This document shows positions 1 through 8,449 of a stretch of DNA of 64,000 nucleotides, in pieces. Under the pieces are notes generated by a model. The model was not told the origin of the DNA and did no database searches. It saw only the letters and a list, made by a program, of their open reading frames with translations. The number at the start of each line of letters is the position of its first letter. Within the stretch, counting starts at the first letter, position 1. Source of the DNA: Metabacillus lacus (GTDB taxonomy: Bacteria > Bacillota > Bacilli > Bacillales > Bacillaceae); assembly GCF_009674805.1 (NCBI RefSeq), contig NZ_WKKI01000003.1, forward strand, positions 124,001-188,000, written 5' to 3'. A program made the translations under genes and the position numbers.

Positions 1-449
1 GTCAGCTGATCATGAAGGTGACTTTGCTCCTTTTGGCGCATTTTCAACATCATCTTGCCAGTCACTTCCGGTTCAAGGACTGTCTGGCCCTGATAGGTGG
101 CACGAATTGCATCCGCAATCTCACTCGCCCTGGAGGTTTTCAGCATATAGCTTGATGCTCCTGCCTCCAAAGCCGGATACACCTTTTCGTCATCAATGAA
201 GCTCGTCACAATAATCACTTTCGCTTCCGGCCATTCTTTCATAATGTTTCTTGTCGCTTCAACTCCATCCATTTTTTCCATGACGAGATCCATCAGAATA
301 ATATCAGGCCGAAGTTTCAGGGCAAGTTCCACCCCGCTCGCTCCGTTGTCAGCTTCCCCGATGACCTCTATATCAGGCTGAGCTGATAAGTAGGAAGAGA
401 CCCCGATTCGTACCATTTCATGATCATCAACAAAAAGAACCTTAATCAT
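1..449 (-). CDS. liaR: LiaR-type response regulator (3' end outside window)
   Basis: NarL/LuxR-family response regulator of the LiaFSR cell-envelope-stress system, which activates lia genes when lipid II cycling is disturbed. Visible are the N-terminal receiver domain starting MIKVLFVDDHEMV, the acidic pocket (DD at residues 9-10), the phospho-acceptor Asp in PDIILMDLV (about residue 54), the conserved Thr/Ser in VIIVTS, and the Lys in YMLKTS. About 149 residues lie in the window, so the C-terminal helix-turn-helix is beyond base 1. It follows liaS by 13 bp and is surely co-transcribed with it. The family call is strong from the gene order liaF-liaS-liaR. Confidence 0.93.
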   Translation of the reverse strand, partial: MIKVLFVDDHEMVRIGVSSYLSAQPDIEVIGEADNGASGVELALKLRPDIILMDLVMEKMDGVEATRNIMKEWPEAKVIIVTSFIDDEKVYPALEAGASSYMLKTSRASEIADAIRATYQGQTVLEPEVTGKMMLKMRQKEQSHLHDQL

Positions 450-462
450 TGTTTTCACCTGC

Positions 463-1485
463 TTAAAGAATAATTGGCACCTTTACTTCAAGGCGTGTGC
501 CTTTGTCTTTTAAACTGACAATCTTCGTTGTTCCGCCTATTTCTACCGCTCTTTCGTACATGTTTTGCAGACCGTATGAGCCTGCTTTTGTTTCTTCCAC
601 ATTAAAGCCGATGCCGTTGTCAACCACTCTCATGATAATCAGTCCGTCCCTGTGAATCAGCAGTACCTCAAGCTTTGTGGCCTTTGCGTGCCTTAAAGTA
701 TTAGATACAGATTCCTGCAGAATCCGGAACAGATGGTCCTCGACTCCTTTATCAAGCTCCATATCCTCCACTTTCCATTCAATCTCTAAAGGAACCTTTT
801 GAGTAAGTTCGATTAGCAGTTCCTTCATTCCTTCTTGCAGGGTTTTTCCTTTCAGCGGAACGGGCCGCAAATGCAGAAGAAGTGCCCTCATTTCAAGCTG
901 AGATTGATGAATCATTGACTCCACCATTTTCAGCTGCCTGTCATCCTGCCTGCCTTCTGCCCTGCCCTCTGTGACAGCGGACATCATCATAGATGCTGCA
1001 AAAAGCTGCTGGCTGACTGAATCATGCAGCTCCCTGGCGAGTCTGTTTCTTTCCTGTTCTACAATTTCCTGAATTCTTACTTCCTGATTCGTTGCTTTTT
1101 CCGTAGCCATTTTTTGAAAAAGCTTCGCCTGTTCTGCCTGCTGCTTCTGAATTTTTAATAGAGAGCCTGCAATCATGTCTCTTTCAGGAAGTGAGGCTAG
1201 TTTTTCTTCCTGAACAGGTTTTCCCTGCTCAATATGAAAAAGCTCGCCGCTCAGGGATTGAAACTGATTTCTCCAATGCATGCCGGTAAAAATGCCTGTG
1301 AAAAATCCTGCAGCACTGCTCAAGCATCCGATAAAGACGATAAACGGCATGTCATAAACTTCTGCCTCCCATAGGGAAGAAAGCGTAACGGAAGGAAATA
1401 CCCAAAGGAAGGCCGATGATAGCACAGCGGCTATACCGAGAGAGAGCAGCACATGCAGAAGCACCTGGCGCAGTATTGTCTTCAT
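463..1485 (-). CDS. liaS: LiaS/VraS-type sensor histidine kinase
   Basis: Membrane-bound kinase that phosphorylates LiaR. Two N-terminal membrane segments (about residues 8-30 and 46-66) flank a very short extracytoplasmic loop, typical of intramembrane-sensing kinases. A HAMP/linker coiled coil follows, then the HisKA_3 dimerisation box with catalytic His in LARELHDSVSQQ (about residue 153), and a HATPase with DNGIGF and GSYGLQNM motifs. At 340 residues it is close to the usual LiaS length. Its start codon overlaps the liaF stop by 4 bp (ATGA), showing translational coupling. Assignment rests on domain architecture and the neighbouring liaF and liaR. Confidence 0.93.
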   Translation of the reverse strand: MKTILRQVLLHVLLSLGIAAVLSSAFLWVFPSVTLSSLWEAEVYDMPFIVFIGCLSSAAGFFTGIFTGMHWRNQFQSLSGELFHIEQGKPVQEEKLASLPERDMIAGSLLKIQKQQAEQAKLFQKMATEKATNQEVRIQEIVEQERNRLARELHDSVSQQLFAASMMMSAVTEGRAEGRQDDRQLKMVESMIHQSQLEMRALLLHLRPVPLKGKTLQEGMKELLIELTQKVPLEIEWKVEDMELDKGVEDHLFRILQESVSNTLRHAKATKLEVLLIHRDGLIIMRVVDNGIGFNVEETKAGSYGLQNMYERAVEIGGTTKIVSLKDKGTRLEVKVPIIL

Positions 1486-2216
1486 ATGCGGCTCACCTCA
1501 ATTTCTCCAGTGAACATAGAAGTGACAATTTTAATCTTCTGCTTTGCTGTGTCGTAATTCTCTGTCTGATAGGAAACAGAAGCATTCAGCAAATTTTGCT
1601 CCTGCTGCTGAAAAATAACGGTAGATCCGTACAAAACAGAATGCCTGACACTTACTTCAACCTCATAGGGAACAAGTACTTTCACATTTCCAATCAGGCT
1701 TCTAATCATGATAACAGCTTCTCCGTCCGGCAGAACCGTGTTGCTCAAGTCAATGATCGTGTCACTGATGCCGGCCTGGAACACTACATCGCTCCACTCG
1801 TAGGCCTGCTCCGGTGTCTGCTGCCTGCCTGCGAGCACATTTTTAAAAAGAGGCTCTTTTTTCAAAAGCGGCTCTGACAGCGGCTCTGCAGTAGAAGGTT
1901 GGATACTGGGGATTATGACTGCTGGCTTCTGCTTTGACTGGGTATACTGAACGAAAAAATAGATACAGCCTGCCAGCAGAAGAAAACGAAATGTCATCAT
2001 ATTTATGATGGTAAAAAAAGAGGTAACCACGCCGATCCAAAAAAGAATTTTCCCTGCAGATCCGGTCAGTTTTTTCTTTCCGATATAAATCATAGCAAGG
2101 GAAACGAGAAGGGAGAAAATCAGCCCGCTGTCAAAAAACAGCAGTTCAAGAAGCAGCAGAAAAAAAGCTGCGTATAGTATCCACTGTGCGGCATTTCTTT
2201 GCTTTGTCCTTTCCAT
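1482..2216 (-). CDS. liaF: LiaF, membrane inhibitor of the LiaRS system
   Basis: In the family, LiaF keeps LiaS in its phosphatase state until envelope stress is sensed. The protein (244 residues) has three to four hydrophobic segments in the first 100 residues, for example YAAFFLLLLELLFF and LLVSLAMIYIGKK. A soluble C-terminal beta-rich domain (DUF2154-like) follows, containing DLSNTVLPDGEAVIMIRSLIG. The start ATG at 2216 is preceded by a purine-rich GGGGGATGAAAGG. It heads the liaF-liaS-liaR operon. No liaG lies upstream; instead there is a 0.5-kb repeat-bearing gap and then a separate LiaI/LiaH-like pair. Confidence 0.9.
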   Translation of the reverse strand: MERTKQRNAAQWILYAAFFLLLLELLFFDSGLIFSLLVSLAMIYIGKKKLTGSAGKILFWIGVVTSFFTIINMMTFRFLLLAGCIYFFVQYTQSKQKPAVIIPSIQPSTAEPLSEPLLKKEPLFKNVLAGRQQTPEQAYEWSDVVFQAGISDTIIDLSNTVLPDGEAVIMIRSLIGNVKVLVPYEVEVSVRHSVLYGSTVIFQQQEQNLLNASVSYQTENYDTAKQKIKIVTSMFTGEIEVSRI

Positions 2217-2394
2217 GGCCTTTCATCCCCCTTCCTTCATCGTATGCAGCATGCGAGCTTCCATGTATTAAAAGATTCGGTGCTTTATCTATCTCTTAGG
2301 TATCGCCAAAAAATAATTATGTGCAAATTCAATATTTGCGTGATCATCATGAAAAAGCTGGGCTCTATCTGGTTTGATGAACCGGGGATTGAAA

Positions 2395-2585
2395 ATAAAC
2401 GGAGCTTTTCCGGTTAATTGCAAAAAACAGTTTTTTTCAGAGTAAATAAGAGGAGCTTTTCCGGTTATGCTGATAAAAAGCCCCCATTACAGGCTGTTTT
2501 AGGTCAATAGACGGAATGTCTCCGCTTATATGAGGCTTTTTGGATGCTATTTTATAAATAGTCGGAAATGTTCCGTCTATCTATC
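2395..2585. repeat. Four imperfect-palindrome units spaced about 51 bp, two sequence pairs
   Basis: GGAGCTTTTCCGGTTA occurs at 2401-2416 and again at 2452-2467 (51 bp apart). Related units with CGGAATGTCTCCG and CGGAAATGTTCCG follow near 2513 and 2564, also about 51 bp apart. The units resemble the GGCGGAATTCCTCCG units that flank the 52-bp array at 26.3-27.0 kb, so they look like the same family of intergenic repeat. No gene is visible between 2217 and 2729. Confidence 0.7.
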
Positions 2586-2676
2586 AGTTGAATGCTTATC
2601 TCGCAAAATCAATGGTGTATACAGTGGGCAATAAGTGCAAGCGAAACAACTGTCCGCTGTATCTCAAAGCCTTAGG

Positions 2677-2707
2677 AAAAAAGGCGCAGCATGTAAAAGT
2701 GTGCGCC
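2677..2707 (-). terminator. Rho-independent terminator of the LiaI/LiaH-like operon
   Basis: On the minus strand a GGCGCA...TGCGCC stem with a 13-nt loop is followed by six T. It lies just past the stop of the PspA/LiaH-like gene. Confidence 0.7.
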
Positions 2708-2729
2708 CCTTTTAGAATAGCAGTTTGCC

Positions 2730-3362
2730 TTAAGAAAGAGAATTACTTTCTTTCTGTTCAAGCTCTTTTTTCAGCTCTTCAATTCTGGCATCCACTGATT
2801 GATGTTTCCAGTTCTTCGGCTCCTGCTTATCCAGGCAGGAACCCATTTGCTCAGATTTTGCTTCAGAAGCAGCGGAGTCTGCTTTCTCCAACTTATTCAA
2901 GTTGTACTGAGCTCTTGCCATGTTCTCTTTTCCCATGAGCTCCATTCGTTTCAGATACATATCCTTCAGCTTATGATTCATTTCTTCATATTTACTTTCC
3001 AGATTTCTTAGTTGCTGCGCAGCTTCCTCCATAGAGGATTGTATTCTTTTCGCGCGATTTTCATAGATTGACCGCTCGTGCACAACAAAGTCATACAGCT
3101 CCAGCTCACCCGCCCGGCTGGCCACTTCAGCCTGCTGTTTTCGTTTTTCAGCCATCGCGGCAGCCTCTTGGTACTCTTTGGAGAATTCGTCTTTTAGAAT
3201 ATGCTGCCTCTCAATGAGCTTTCTGACTTTCTCTGTTTCATATTCACTATCTCTCAGATATTTGTTGAGCATACTGATGGGGCTTTTTTGATCCTTTTCA
3301 TCCAATAACTCATTCAAATCGGCTGTGATGGTATCTGTTAATCTTTGAAAAAAGTTCATCAT
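2730..3362 (-). CDS. PspA/IM30-family (LiaH-like) phage-shock protein
   Basis: Coiled-coil membrane-stress protein of the PspA/IM30 (ESCRT-III-like) family, which polymerises on damaged membranes. The sequence begins MMNFFQRLTDTITADLNELL, and residues 30-150 form long amphipathic helices rich in K/E/Q heptads, including KLIERQHILKDEFSKEYQEA and RIQSSMEEAAQQLRNLESKY. At 210 residues it is slightly shorter than typical LiaH (about 225). The C-terminal tail (about 160-210) is polar and divergent. It is co-transcribed with the small membrane protein upstream (21-bp gap), the arrangement seen for LiaI-LiaH. Start may be the first or second of two tandem ATG codons. Confidence 0.85.
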   Translation of the reverse strand: MMNFFQRLTDTITADLNELLDEKDQKSPISMLNKYLRDSEYETEKVRKLIERQHILKDEFSKEYQEAAAMAEKRKQQAEVASRAGELELYDFVVHERSIYENRAKRIQSSMEEAAQQLRNLESKYEEMNHKLKDMYLKRMELMGKENMARAQYNLNKLEKADSAASEAKSEQMGSCLDKQEPKNWKHQSVDARIEELKKELEQKESNSLS

Positions 3363-3383
3363 CTCTGTTCTCTCCCCTGATCA

Positions 3384-3731
3384 TTATTTTGTTTGTTTCA
3401 AATTACGCCATTCTTTTTCAAAAGACGTAAAAGGGTCGCCGCTCTCTTGTTTGCCATGGCCGTCCGAACGCCAGCTTTTCACGACAAGATACAGTACATA
3501 CGCTGCCACAAGGCCCAGAAGTGCTGGAATGTTGGCGAGTGTGGCACTTGCAATGATGATGCCCGCAATCCCCCAGAGAACCTTCGCTGATGTCGACTTC
3601 GCTTTCATAAATTCTCGGAAAACGAAATACAGAAGCACCAGAGTGACAGCAAGTGCAAGCATAGAGCCGACGTTTGCCAGCAGAATCAGAGCTGCAATTC
3701 CACCTGCTGCAAATAAGCCAAATTTCTTCAT
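3384..3731 (-). CDS. LiaI-like small membrane protein
   Basis: 115-residue integral membrane protein with about four hydrophobic segments (residues 5-20, 22-40, 50-70, 72-88), for example GGIAALILLANVGSMLALAV, and a short charged cytoplasmic tail. Relatives in Bacillus genomes are often mislabelled flagellar basal-body rod protein, but nothing here is flagellar. Its position directly upstream of a PspA/LiaH-like gene argues that it is the LiaI-type membrane anchor recruiting that protein. The start ATG at 3731 has a strong AAAGGAGG site 8 bp upstream. Confidence 0.75.
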   Translation of the reverse strand: MKKFGLFAAGGIAALILLANVGSMLALAVTLVLLYFVFREFMKAKSTSAKVLWGIAGIIIASATLANIPALLGLVAAYVLYLVVKSWRSDGHGKQESGDPFTSFEKEWRNLKQTK

Positions 3732-3811
3732 CTTTGTTTCCTCCTTTCTTCATGTCTCTATCTTACCTGTCAGGCAAAAAGTTCATAACGAGCCTGCGCT
3801 TTATTTTCAGC

Positions 3812-3843
3812 TAGGTCCTGAGCCGTAGGGGAGAGTAAGTCCT
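3812..3843 (-). promoter_or_regulatory. Candidate LiaR-type operator upstream of the liaIH-like pair
   Basis: Two direct copies of TARGTCCT begin at 3812 and 3836 (24 bp apart, about two helical turns), 80-110 bp upstream of the first gene of the LiaI/LiaH-like operon. LiaR-controlled promoters carry GTCC/GGAC-containing operators. Assignment to LiaR is inference from position; the exact consensus could not be matched from memory. Confidence 0.25.
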
Positions 3844-3949
3844 TATGGAGTGCTGCCTTCCTGTTTCTGCAATGTGTGGCTGGCGCTTGCTTCTTATGAA
3901 GAGTGCTGAACTCCTTTTCAGCACTGGTGTTAAACACAAAAAAATCCGG

Positions 3950-4080
3950 CATCGGCCGGATTCAGATGGTAGACAAACTGGAGAATTCCCAGTTTGCCTG
4001 CGGTCTTTTTTAAATATAGATAGAGAATCAATGTGGTTAGATTTCCACTCCGGTTGGACGCTTTCCACGGGCGGGCTTCG
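3950..4080 (+). repeat. Truncated copy C of a dispersed intergenic element
   Basis: A GACAAACTGG...CCAGTTTG hairpin followed by TTTTTTAAATATAGATAGA, then AATGTGGTTAGAT and CCACTCCG. The same block recurs at 10044-10160 with a different hairpin sequence, so the shape and the flanks are conserved while the stem has changed. The right half seen in copies A and B is missing here. The remaining sequence from 4081 to 4354 holds no gene. Confidence 0.65.
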
Positions 4081-4369
4081 TAATAGCGTTTACGTGCAGC
4101 CTTCCGCTTCATATATGGCACCATCATATTATAATCGTAATCGCATTCCATATCATATGGACCGCAATTCCGGTGTACACATTGTTGTCTTTTAATCTTA
4201 CATACAAAAATCCAGCGGCCAGTATGCCGTAGCTACGTTCCCAAACCGACTGCAAAAATGATGCTACCACTTTTTAATAAATTTCAATAAACTAATTTCT
4301 AAAAATTTACAATATTAATTTGCGAGTTTTCTGACTTTTTTATATGATATTAAAATGGGGGTGTATATC

Positions 4370-4600
4370 ATGCTAGAAGCGCAAAATAAAAAACAAAATC
4401 CACAAGGTATCATCATCGGACTTATGGTCTTTATACCATTAGTGCTCGCCGCTTTTATGCCGCATATCGCATGGGTATATTTTACAGGCGTTCTAATCTA
4501 TGGCTATCACATCTATCTCACTAGAAAGTTGATTCTAAAAGATATAGGATCCTTTTTAGTATTTGTATTGTTCGTTTATCTTTTAGAGCGATTGCTGTAA
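4370..4600 (+). CDS. Small hypothetical membrane protein (76 aa)
   Basis: Unrecognised protein with three hydrophobic stretches: IIIGLMVFIPLVLAAFMP, VYFTGVLIYGYHIYL and FLVFVLFVYLLE, so probably three membrane spans. An upstream in-frame ATG exists at 4355, but the ATG at 4370 is preceded by GGGGGTG at 6-bp spacing, which decides the start. It stands alone, on the plus strand between minus-strand genes. An AT-rich promoter region (TTTTTTATATGATATT) lies just upstream. Function unknown. Confidence 0.6.
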   Translation: MLEAQNKKQNPQGIIIGLMVFIPLVLAAFMPHIAWVYFTGVLIYGYHIYLTRKLILKDIGSFLVFVLFVYLLERLL

Positions 4601-5400
4601 ATAGGATTAAACATATTGAGTCACACAGAAAAATAGGGGAGGAGCGGCTTACACCCTCACAAAAAGGGTCTGAGCTGTTCCTTTTTTTGCCCTTCCGGTG
4701 GCTACATGTTCCTTATACCCCTGAAAATTGTTCCTTTTTATGCGATGTCGCAGTCTACCTGACTCCCTCAAAGACACGGTCACGCCTTCTGATTTCAACA
4801 AACTCCTTTTCATGTTCCTTTTCTGTTCGAGATGTCCCTGCGATGTCCCTCTCTTTTCCCGCAAAAAGGAGCGGTTGAATCCTTTACTACCAAGGGCTCA
4901 AAGAATCGTGTTCCTTTGTTCCTTCTTTTTCTAAGTAAAGACTGTAAAAAAGAAATATATATATACGTGTTACACATATAAAGGTTTCCCGCAAAAACCA
5001 GGAACGGAGGGACGTATCTCGAATTCAAGATATTCCGGTGAGAGCAAGTGTTGCAAACTCCCGCAAAAGCAAATTATGTTTTTCTGATCAATCCTTTTTA
5101 TCTAGAAGTGATGAACGATGATGATGTGTAGGACCAGTATGTTGGTTGCTATTGTGTAAATTGTACCGTACATGTTCTGCCTCTTTTAGTTAGCTTCCAA
5201 ATATGATGCTGACTGAGCTTTTGATGGTTCCTACTGTAATAGAGACTTCCTTTGTTGTAGTTGTATACTTTAACTGCTGCCCTGCGGACACAAAAGACGC
5301 AAAGAGACCATTGTGTTTGCTGACATCAATGTAAAGCAATGGCAACTTTGAATTGGCAAGGTGCTTCTCTCTGAATCTTCATAAATTTTAAGTCAAAGTA
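4601..5400. other. Gene-free 0.8-kb region with repeated TGTTCCTT
   Basis: No credible gene on either strand. Six exact copies of TGTTCCTT lie at 4676, 4707, 4729, 4813, 4909 and 4917, with two GATGTCCCT near 4830-4850. The largest open frame (4649-4864, minus) is built mostly of these repeats and has no ribosome binding site. The rest, 4930-5400, shows nothing recognisable. Confidence 0.6.
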
Positions 5401-5404
5401 CTAT

Positions 5405-5570
5405 GAATATAACTGCTGATTGGAGCGGAGGGTGCTTGACTCCTGGAGGCTTACCGCCTGACCCCCGGAAAGCAAGACCCGGAGCGGAAATGAGCCTTCT
5501 TCCCACCATTCCAAAAAAAATGACAAAAGGCAGCGAGATTGGCTGCTCACTACCTTTTGCCGGCAATCTG
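5405..5570 (+). repeat. Copy A of a dispersed intergenic element (MITE-like)
   Basis: Shares with copy B (10095-10262) the blocks GGAAAGCAAG, GAGCGGAAAT, CCCACCATTCC and a terminal hairpin beginning GACAAAAGGCAGCGAGATT. The element is about 165 bp, non-coding and bounded by the 3' end of a minus-strand gene. Similar GATTGGAGCGGA-type repeats are common between genes in Bacillus genomes. Confidence 0.65.
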
Positions 5571-5572
5571 AA

Positions 5573-5590
5573 ATCCGGCATCAGCCGGAT
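5573..5590. terminator. Hairpin after the PH-domain gene
   Basis: ATCCGGC-atca-GCCGGAT stem-loop immediately after the minus-strand stop at 5593. The minus-strand T-run is weak (TTTCAG), while the plus-strand side ends in TTTT, so direction is uncertain. Confidence 0.4.
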
Positions 5591-5592
5591 TT

Positions 5593-5970
5593 TCATTGAA
5601 GTACATATTCTGCCAGTACACTTTGAAGTTCATAAATGTTCAGGCTTTTGTTAAAGGTTTTTTCAACAGGAAGCTCGCTTCCCGATATCCAGATTTTCAG
5701 CTCGGCATCCAAATCAAAATTACCTGCCGTTTCGATGCTGAAGTGAGTGATACTTCTATAGGGAATGGAATGAATCTCGACTTTTTTGCCTGTAATCCCC
5801 TGTTTATCAACAAGAATCAGACGCTTGTTTGTAAAGATAAAAAGATCCCGGATCAGCTTGTACGCTTTTTCAATACTTTCATTAGGAGCCAGCACCTGCG
5901 AAAACTGCTGGCGAACATCTCTGACACTCATCTCGGATGCATTTCCCATGATTCCGTCGAAAATCCCCAT
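5593..5970 (-). CDS. Bacterial PH-domain protein (YvbH/DUF1696-like)
   Basis: 125-residue soluble protein matching the bacterial pleckstrin-homology fold family. It has an N-terminal lead MGIFDGIMGNASE, then the family core RDLFIFTNKRLILVDKQG, followed by YRSITHFSIETAG and a hydrophobic C-terminal helix. The family forms oligomeric rings or domes of unknown function, often membrane-associated. It follows topB by 16 bp on the same strand and is probably in its transcript, although a functional link is not apparent. The start has a clean AGGGGAG site. Confidence 0.8.
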   Translation of the reverse strand: MGIFDGIMGNASEMSVRDVRQQFSQVLAPNESIEKAYKLIRDLFIFTNKRLILVDKQGITGKKVEIHSIPYRSITHFSIETAGNFDLDAELKIWISGSELPVEKTFNKSLNIYELQSVLAEYVLQ

Positions 5971-5986
5971 TTACAACTCTCCCCTT

Positions 5987-8179
5987 TTAATTATCCAGCT
6001 TCAGCTTTGCAAGAGCATCCGCTAAAGCAGTGTTGATCGGCTCATCACTTTGGCGGCCCTGCTTTTTCATATAACTCTGTACTTCTTTTTTCGACACGTT
6101 TTTATTTTTATCCTTTTTTCGCCGTTCATTAAAGGTGGAAAGCTTTTCTCGATGGCCGCAGACGCAGACAAAAATCTGACCTTCACCTTCTCCTCTCAGC
6201 TCCAGCTTTTTACGGCACTGCGGGCAGCGTGCATTGGTCACCTTTGCAACGTTTTTCCGGTATCCGCACTCACGGTCCTGGCAGACCAGCATCTTGCCCT
6301 TTTTGCCATTCACCTCCAGCAGCAGCTTGGAGCATTCCGGACATCGGCTGCCGGTCACATTATCATGCTTGAATTTCTTGTCGCTGCTTTTTATTTCATG
6401 AACTGCCTGTTTTGCATAGGCTCTCATTTCCTGTATAAATGCTTTTTTCGCAAGACCGCCCTTTGCAATTGCACCAAGCTTCTGCTCCCATTGAGCCGTT
6501 AAAGCAGGTGATTTTAAGTCTTCAGGCACGAGCTCCAGAAGCTGCTTTCCTTTGGACGTAATATGGATGTCCTTGCCTTTCTTTTCAATCAGAAAGCTTG
6601 AGAACAATTTTTCAATAATGTCTGCTCTTGTCGCAACTGTACCAAGACCGCCGGTTTCTCCAAGGGTCTTGATCAGCTCCTTTTTTTCTCCGCTCATAAA
6701 CCGTCCGGGATTTTCCATCGCAGACAGCAGCGAACCTTCGTTAAAGCGAGCAGGAGGCTTTGTTTCCCCTTGCGTTTCTTTAATAGAAATCTCCCCAAGC
6801 TCTGCCCCCTTTTCCAGCTTCGGAAGGGTTTGATCAGCAAGATCATCGCTTTCGTCATCCCCATCCTGCTGTCCGTAAACAGCTTTCCAGCCTGGTGAAG
6901 TTACCACCTTGCCCTTGGCAATAAAGGTTTCACCGCCGATGCCCGCCTTAATTGTGGTCTGCTCATATTGAAACGGCTCTGATAAGACGCTCAAAAACCG
7001 TTTAATCACCAGGTCATAAATTTTTCTCTCTTTATCGCTCAAAGCACCAAGACGGAGGGGCTCTTCCGTTGGAATAATGGCATGGTGGTCAGAGACCTTG
7101 CTGTCATCTACAAAAGATTTGTTAGCTTTTATCCCTTTTGTTAAAAGCTTTCCTGCAATTTGTGCATATGGCTGCACCCTGCAAGCTGCGAGCCTTTCTT
7201 TTATCGTATCAACAATATCGCTTGAGATGTATCTGGAGTCCGTCCTCGGATATGTTAAAACCTTATGTGTCTCATAAAGGCCCTGCATAATAGACAGAGT
7301 TTCTTTGGCAGAGTAGCCGAATACTTTGTTGGCATCCCTTTGCAATTCTGTTAGATCATACAGCTGAGGAGAGTAAGATTTTTTGGCTGCCTTGTCGATG
7401 TCTACAATCTTTAGACGTTTGTTTTTGATAGAAGCTGCCGCATCTCTCGCCCTGTCAGCTGAAAATGTTCTGTATTCTTTTGTTTTCTGATCCTGCCAGG
7501 TAAATTGAACACCCTCAGCAGAAACTTTTACTCCGTAATACGGTTTGGGCTGAAAATTCTTAATTTCTTCTTCCCTTTGGGCAATCATGGACAAGGTAGG
7601 AGTCTGCACCCTGCCGCAGGAAAGCTGTGCATTGTACTTGGTGGTCAGCGCTCTCGTTGCATTGATGCCGACCAGCCAGTCCGCTTCTGACCTTGCCGCT
7701 GCAGAGGCATAAAGGTTTTCATACTCCCTGCCGTTCCTCAGCTTTTTAAAGCCTTCCTGAATTGCCTTGTCAGTGACTGAAGAAATCCAGAGCCGCTTAA
7801 CAGGTTTGTTCATATGAGCCTTCTGGAGAATCCACCTTGCAACCAGCTCCCCTTCACGGCCCGCATCTGTGGCAATAATTACCTCTGTGACATCCTTCCG
7901 GTTCAGCTGTGCTTTTACTGCCTGAAACTGTTTTCCTGTCTGCTTAATGACGACCAGTTTTAAATCTCCCGGCATGATAGGCAGATCTTCAAGTTTCCAT
8001 GTTTTGTACGTATCTCCGTATATTTCCGGATCTGCAAGAGTGACCAGATGACCCAGTGCCCACGTGACAATGTAGCGGTCTCCTTCTATATATCCGTTGC
8101 CTTTTTTTGTACAATTTAATACCCTTGCCAAATCTCTCCCCACTGAGGGCTTTTCGGCAAGCACTACTGTTTTGCCCAT
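5987..8179 (-). CDS. topB: DNA topoisomerase III
   Basis: Type IA topoisomerase (730 residues) that relaxes and decatenates DNA through a transient 5'-phosphotyrosine link. The N-terminal TOPRIM domain starts with VVLAEKPSVGRDLARVL, and the acidic DAGREGELVARW motif is near residue 105. The catalytic Tyr sits in LTYPRTDSRYIS (about residue 310). The C-terminus carries two zinc-ribbon-like segments (CPECSKLL...CQDREC and CPQCRKKL...CVCG) and a basic tail. Length matches the TopB of Bacillus. It heads a short operon with the PH-domain gene. The 270-bp gap upstream to yfmM is a divergent promoter region with no gene. Confidence 0.96.
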   Translation of the reverse strand: MGKTVVLAEKPSVGRDLARVLNCTKKGNGYIEGDRYIVTWALGHLVTLADPEIYGDTYKTWKLEDLPIMPGDLKLVVIKQTGKQFQAVKAQLNRKDVTEVIIATDAGREGELVARWILQKAHMNKPVKRLWISSVTDKAIQEGFKKLRNGREYENLYASAAARSEADWLVGINATRALTTKYNAQLSCGRVQTPTLSMIAQREEEIKNFQPKPYYGVKVSAEGVQFTWQDQKTKEYRTFSADRARDAAASIKNKRLKIVDIDKAAKKSYSPQLYDLTELQRDANKVFGYSAKETLSIMQGLYETHKVLTYPRTDSRYISSDIVDTIKERLAACRVQPYAQIAGKLLTKGIKANKSFVDDSKVSDHHAIIPTEEPLRLGALSDKERKIYDLVIKRFLSVLSEPFQYEQTTIKAGIGGETFIAKGKVVTSPGWKAVYGQQDGDDESDDLADQTLPKLEKGAELGEISIKETQGETKPPARFNEGSLLSAMENPGRFMSGEKKELIKTLGETGGLGTVATRADIIEKLFSSFLIEKKGKDIHITSKGKQLLELVPEDLKSPALTAQWEQKLGAIAKGGLAKKAFIQEMRAYAKQAVHEIKSSDKKFKHDNVTGSRCPECSKLLLEVNGKKGKMLVCQDRECGYRKNVAKVTNARCPQCRKKLELRGEGEGQIFVCVCGHREKLSTFNERRKKDKNKNVSKKEVQSYMKKQGRQSDEPINTALADALAKLKLDN

Positions 8180-8449
8180 TTTCTACTTCCTCTCTGTTCC
8201 ATCATATCCTCCATCATACCATTAATGCTTCTGTTGTTTAAGCTGGCTGTTTCGCGTCCTGCGGGTCTCATTTCCATGTTTTTTATCTTATATAAGGAAG
8301 AGCCATGTAAAACTTATATGCAGATCTCTATGTGCTGGAAATGATTTTCCTGACGTATTTGTGTGCCGGGGATAGCCACAGCCTCCGGAATTTAGTATGA
8401 TTATGCAAGATAATTTTTTACATTTACCTTTGGGGGTTCAGTATATATT

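Noticed and set aside
3811-4195. Overlapping frames on both strands in the gap before the small membrane gene
   Set aside because: They run across the hairpin repeat and have poor start signals; the repeat explains the region.
4649-4864. Minus-strand 71-codon frame
   Set aside because: Made of the TGTTCCTT repeats, lacks a ribosome binding site and has no family-like pattern.
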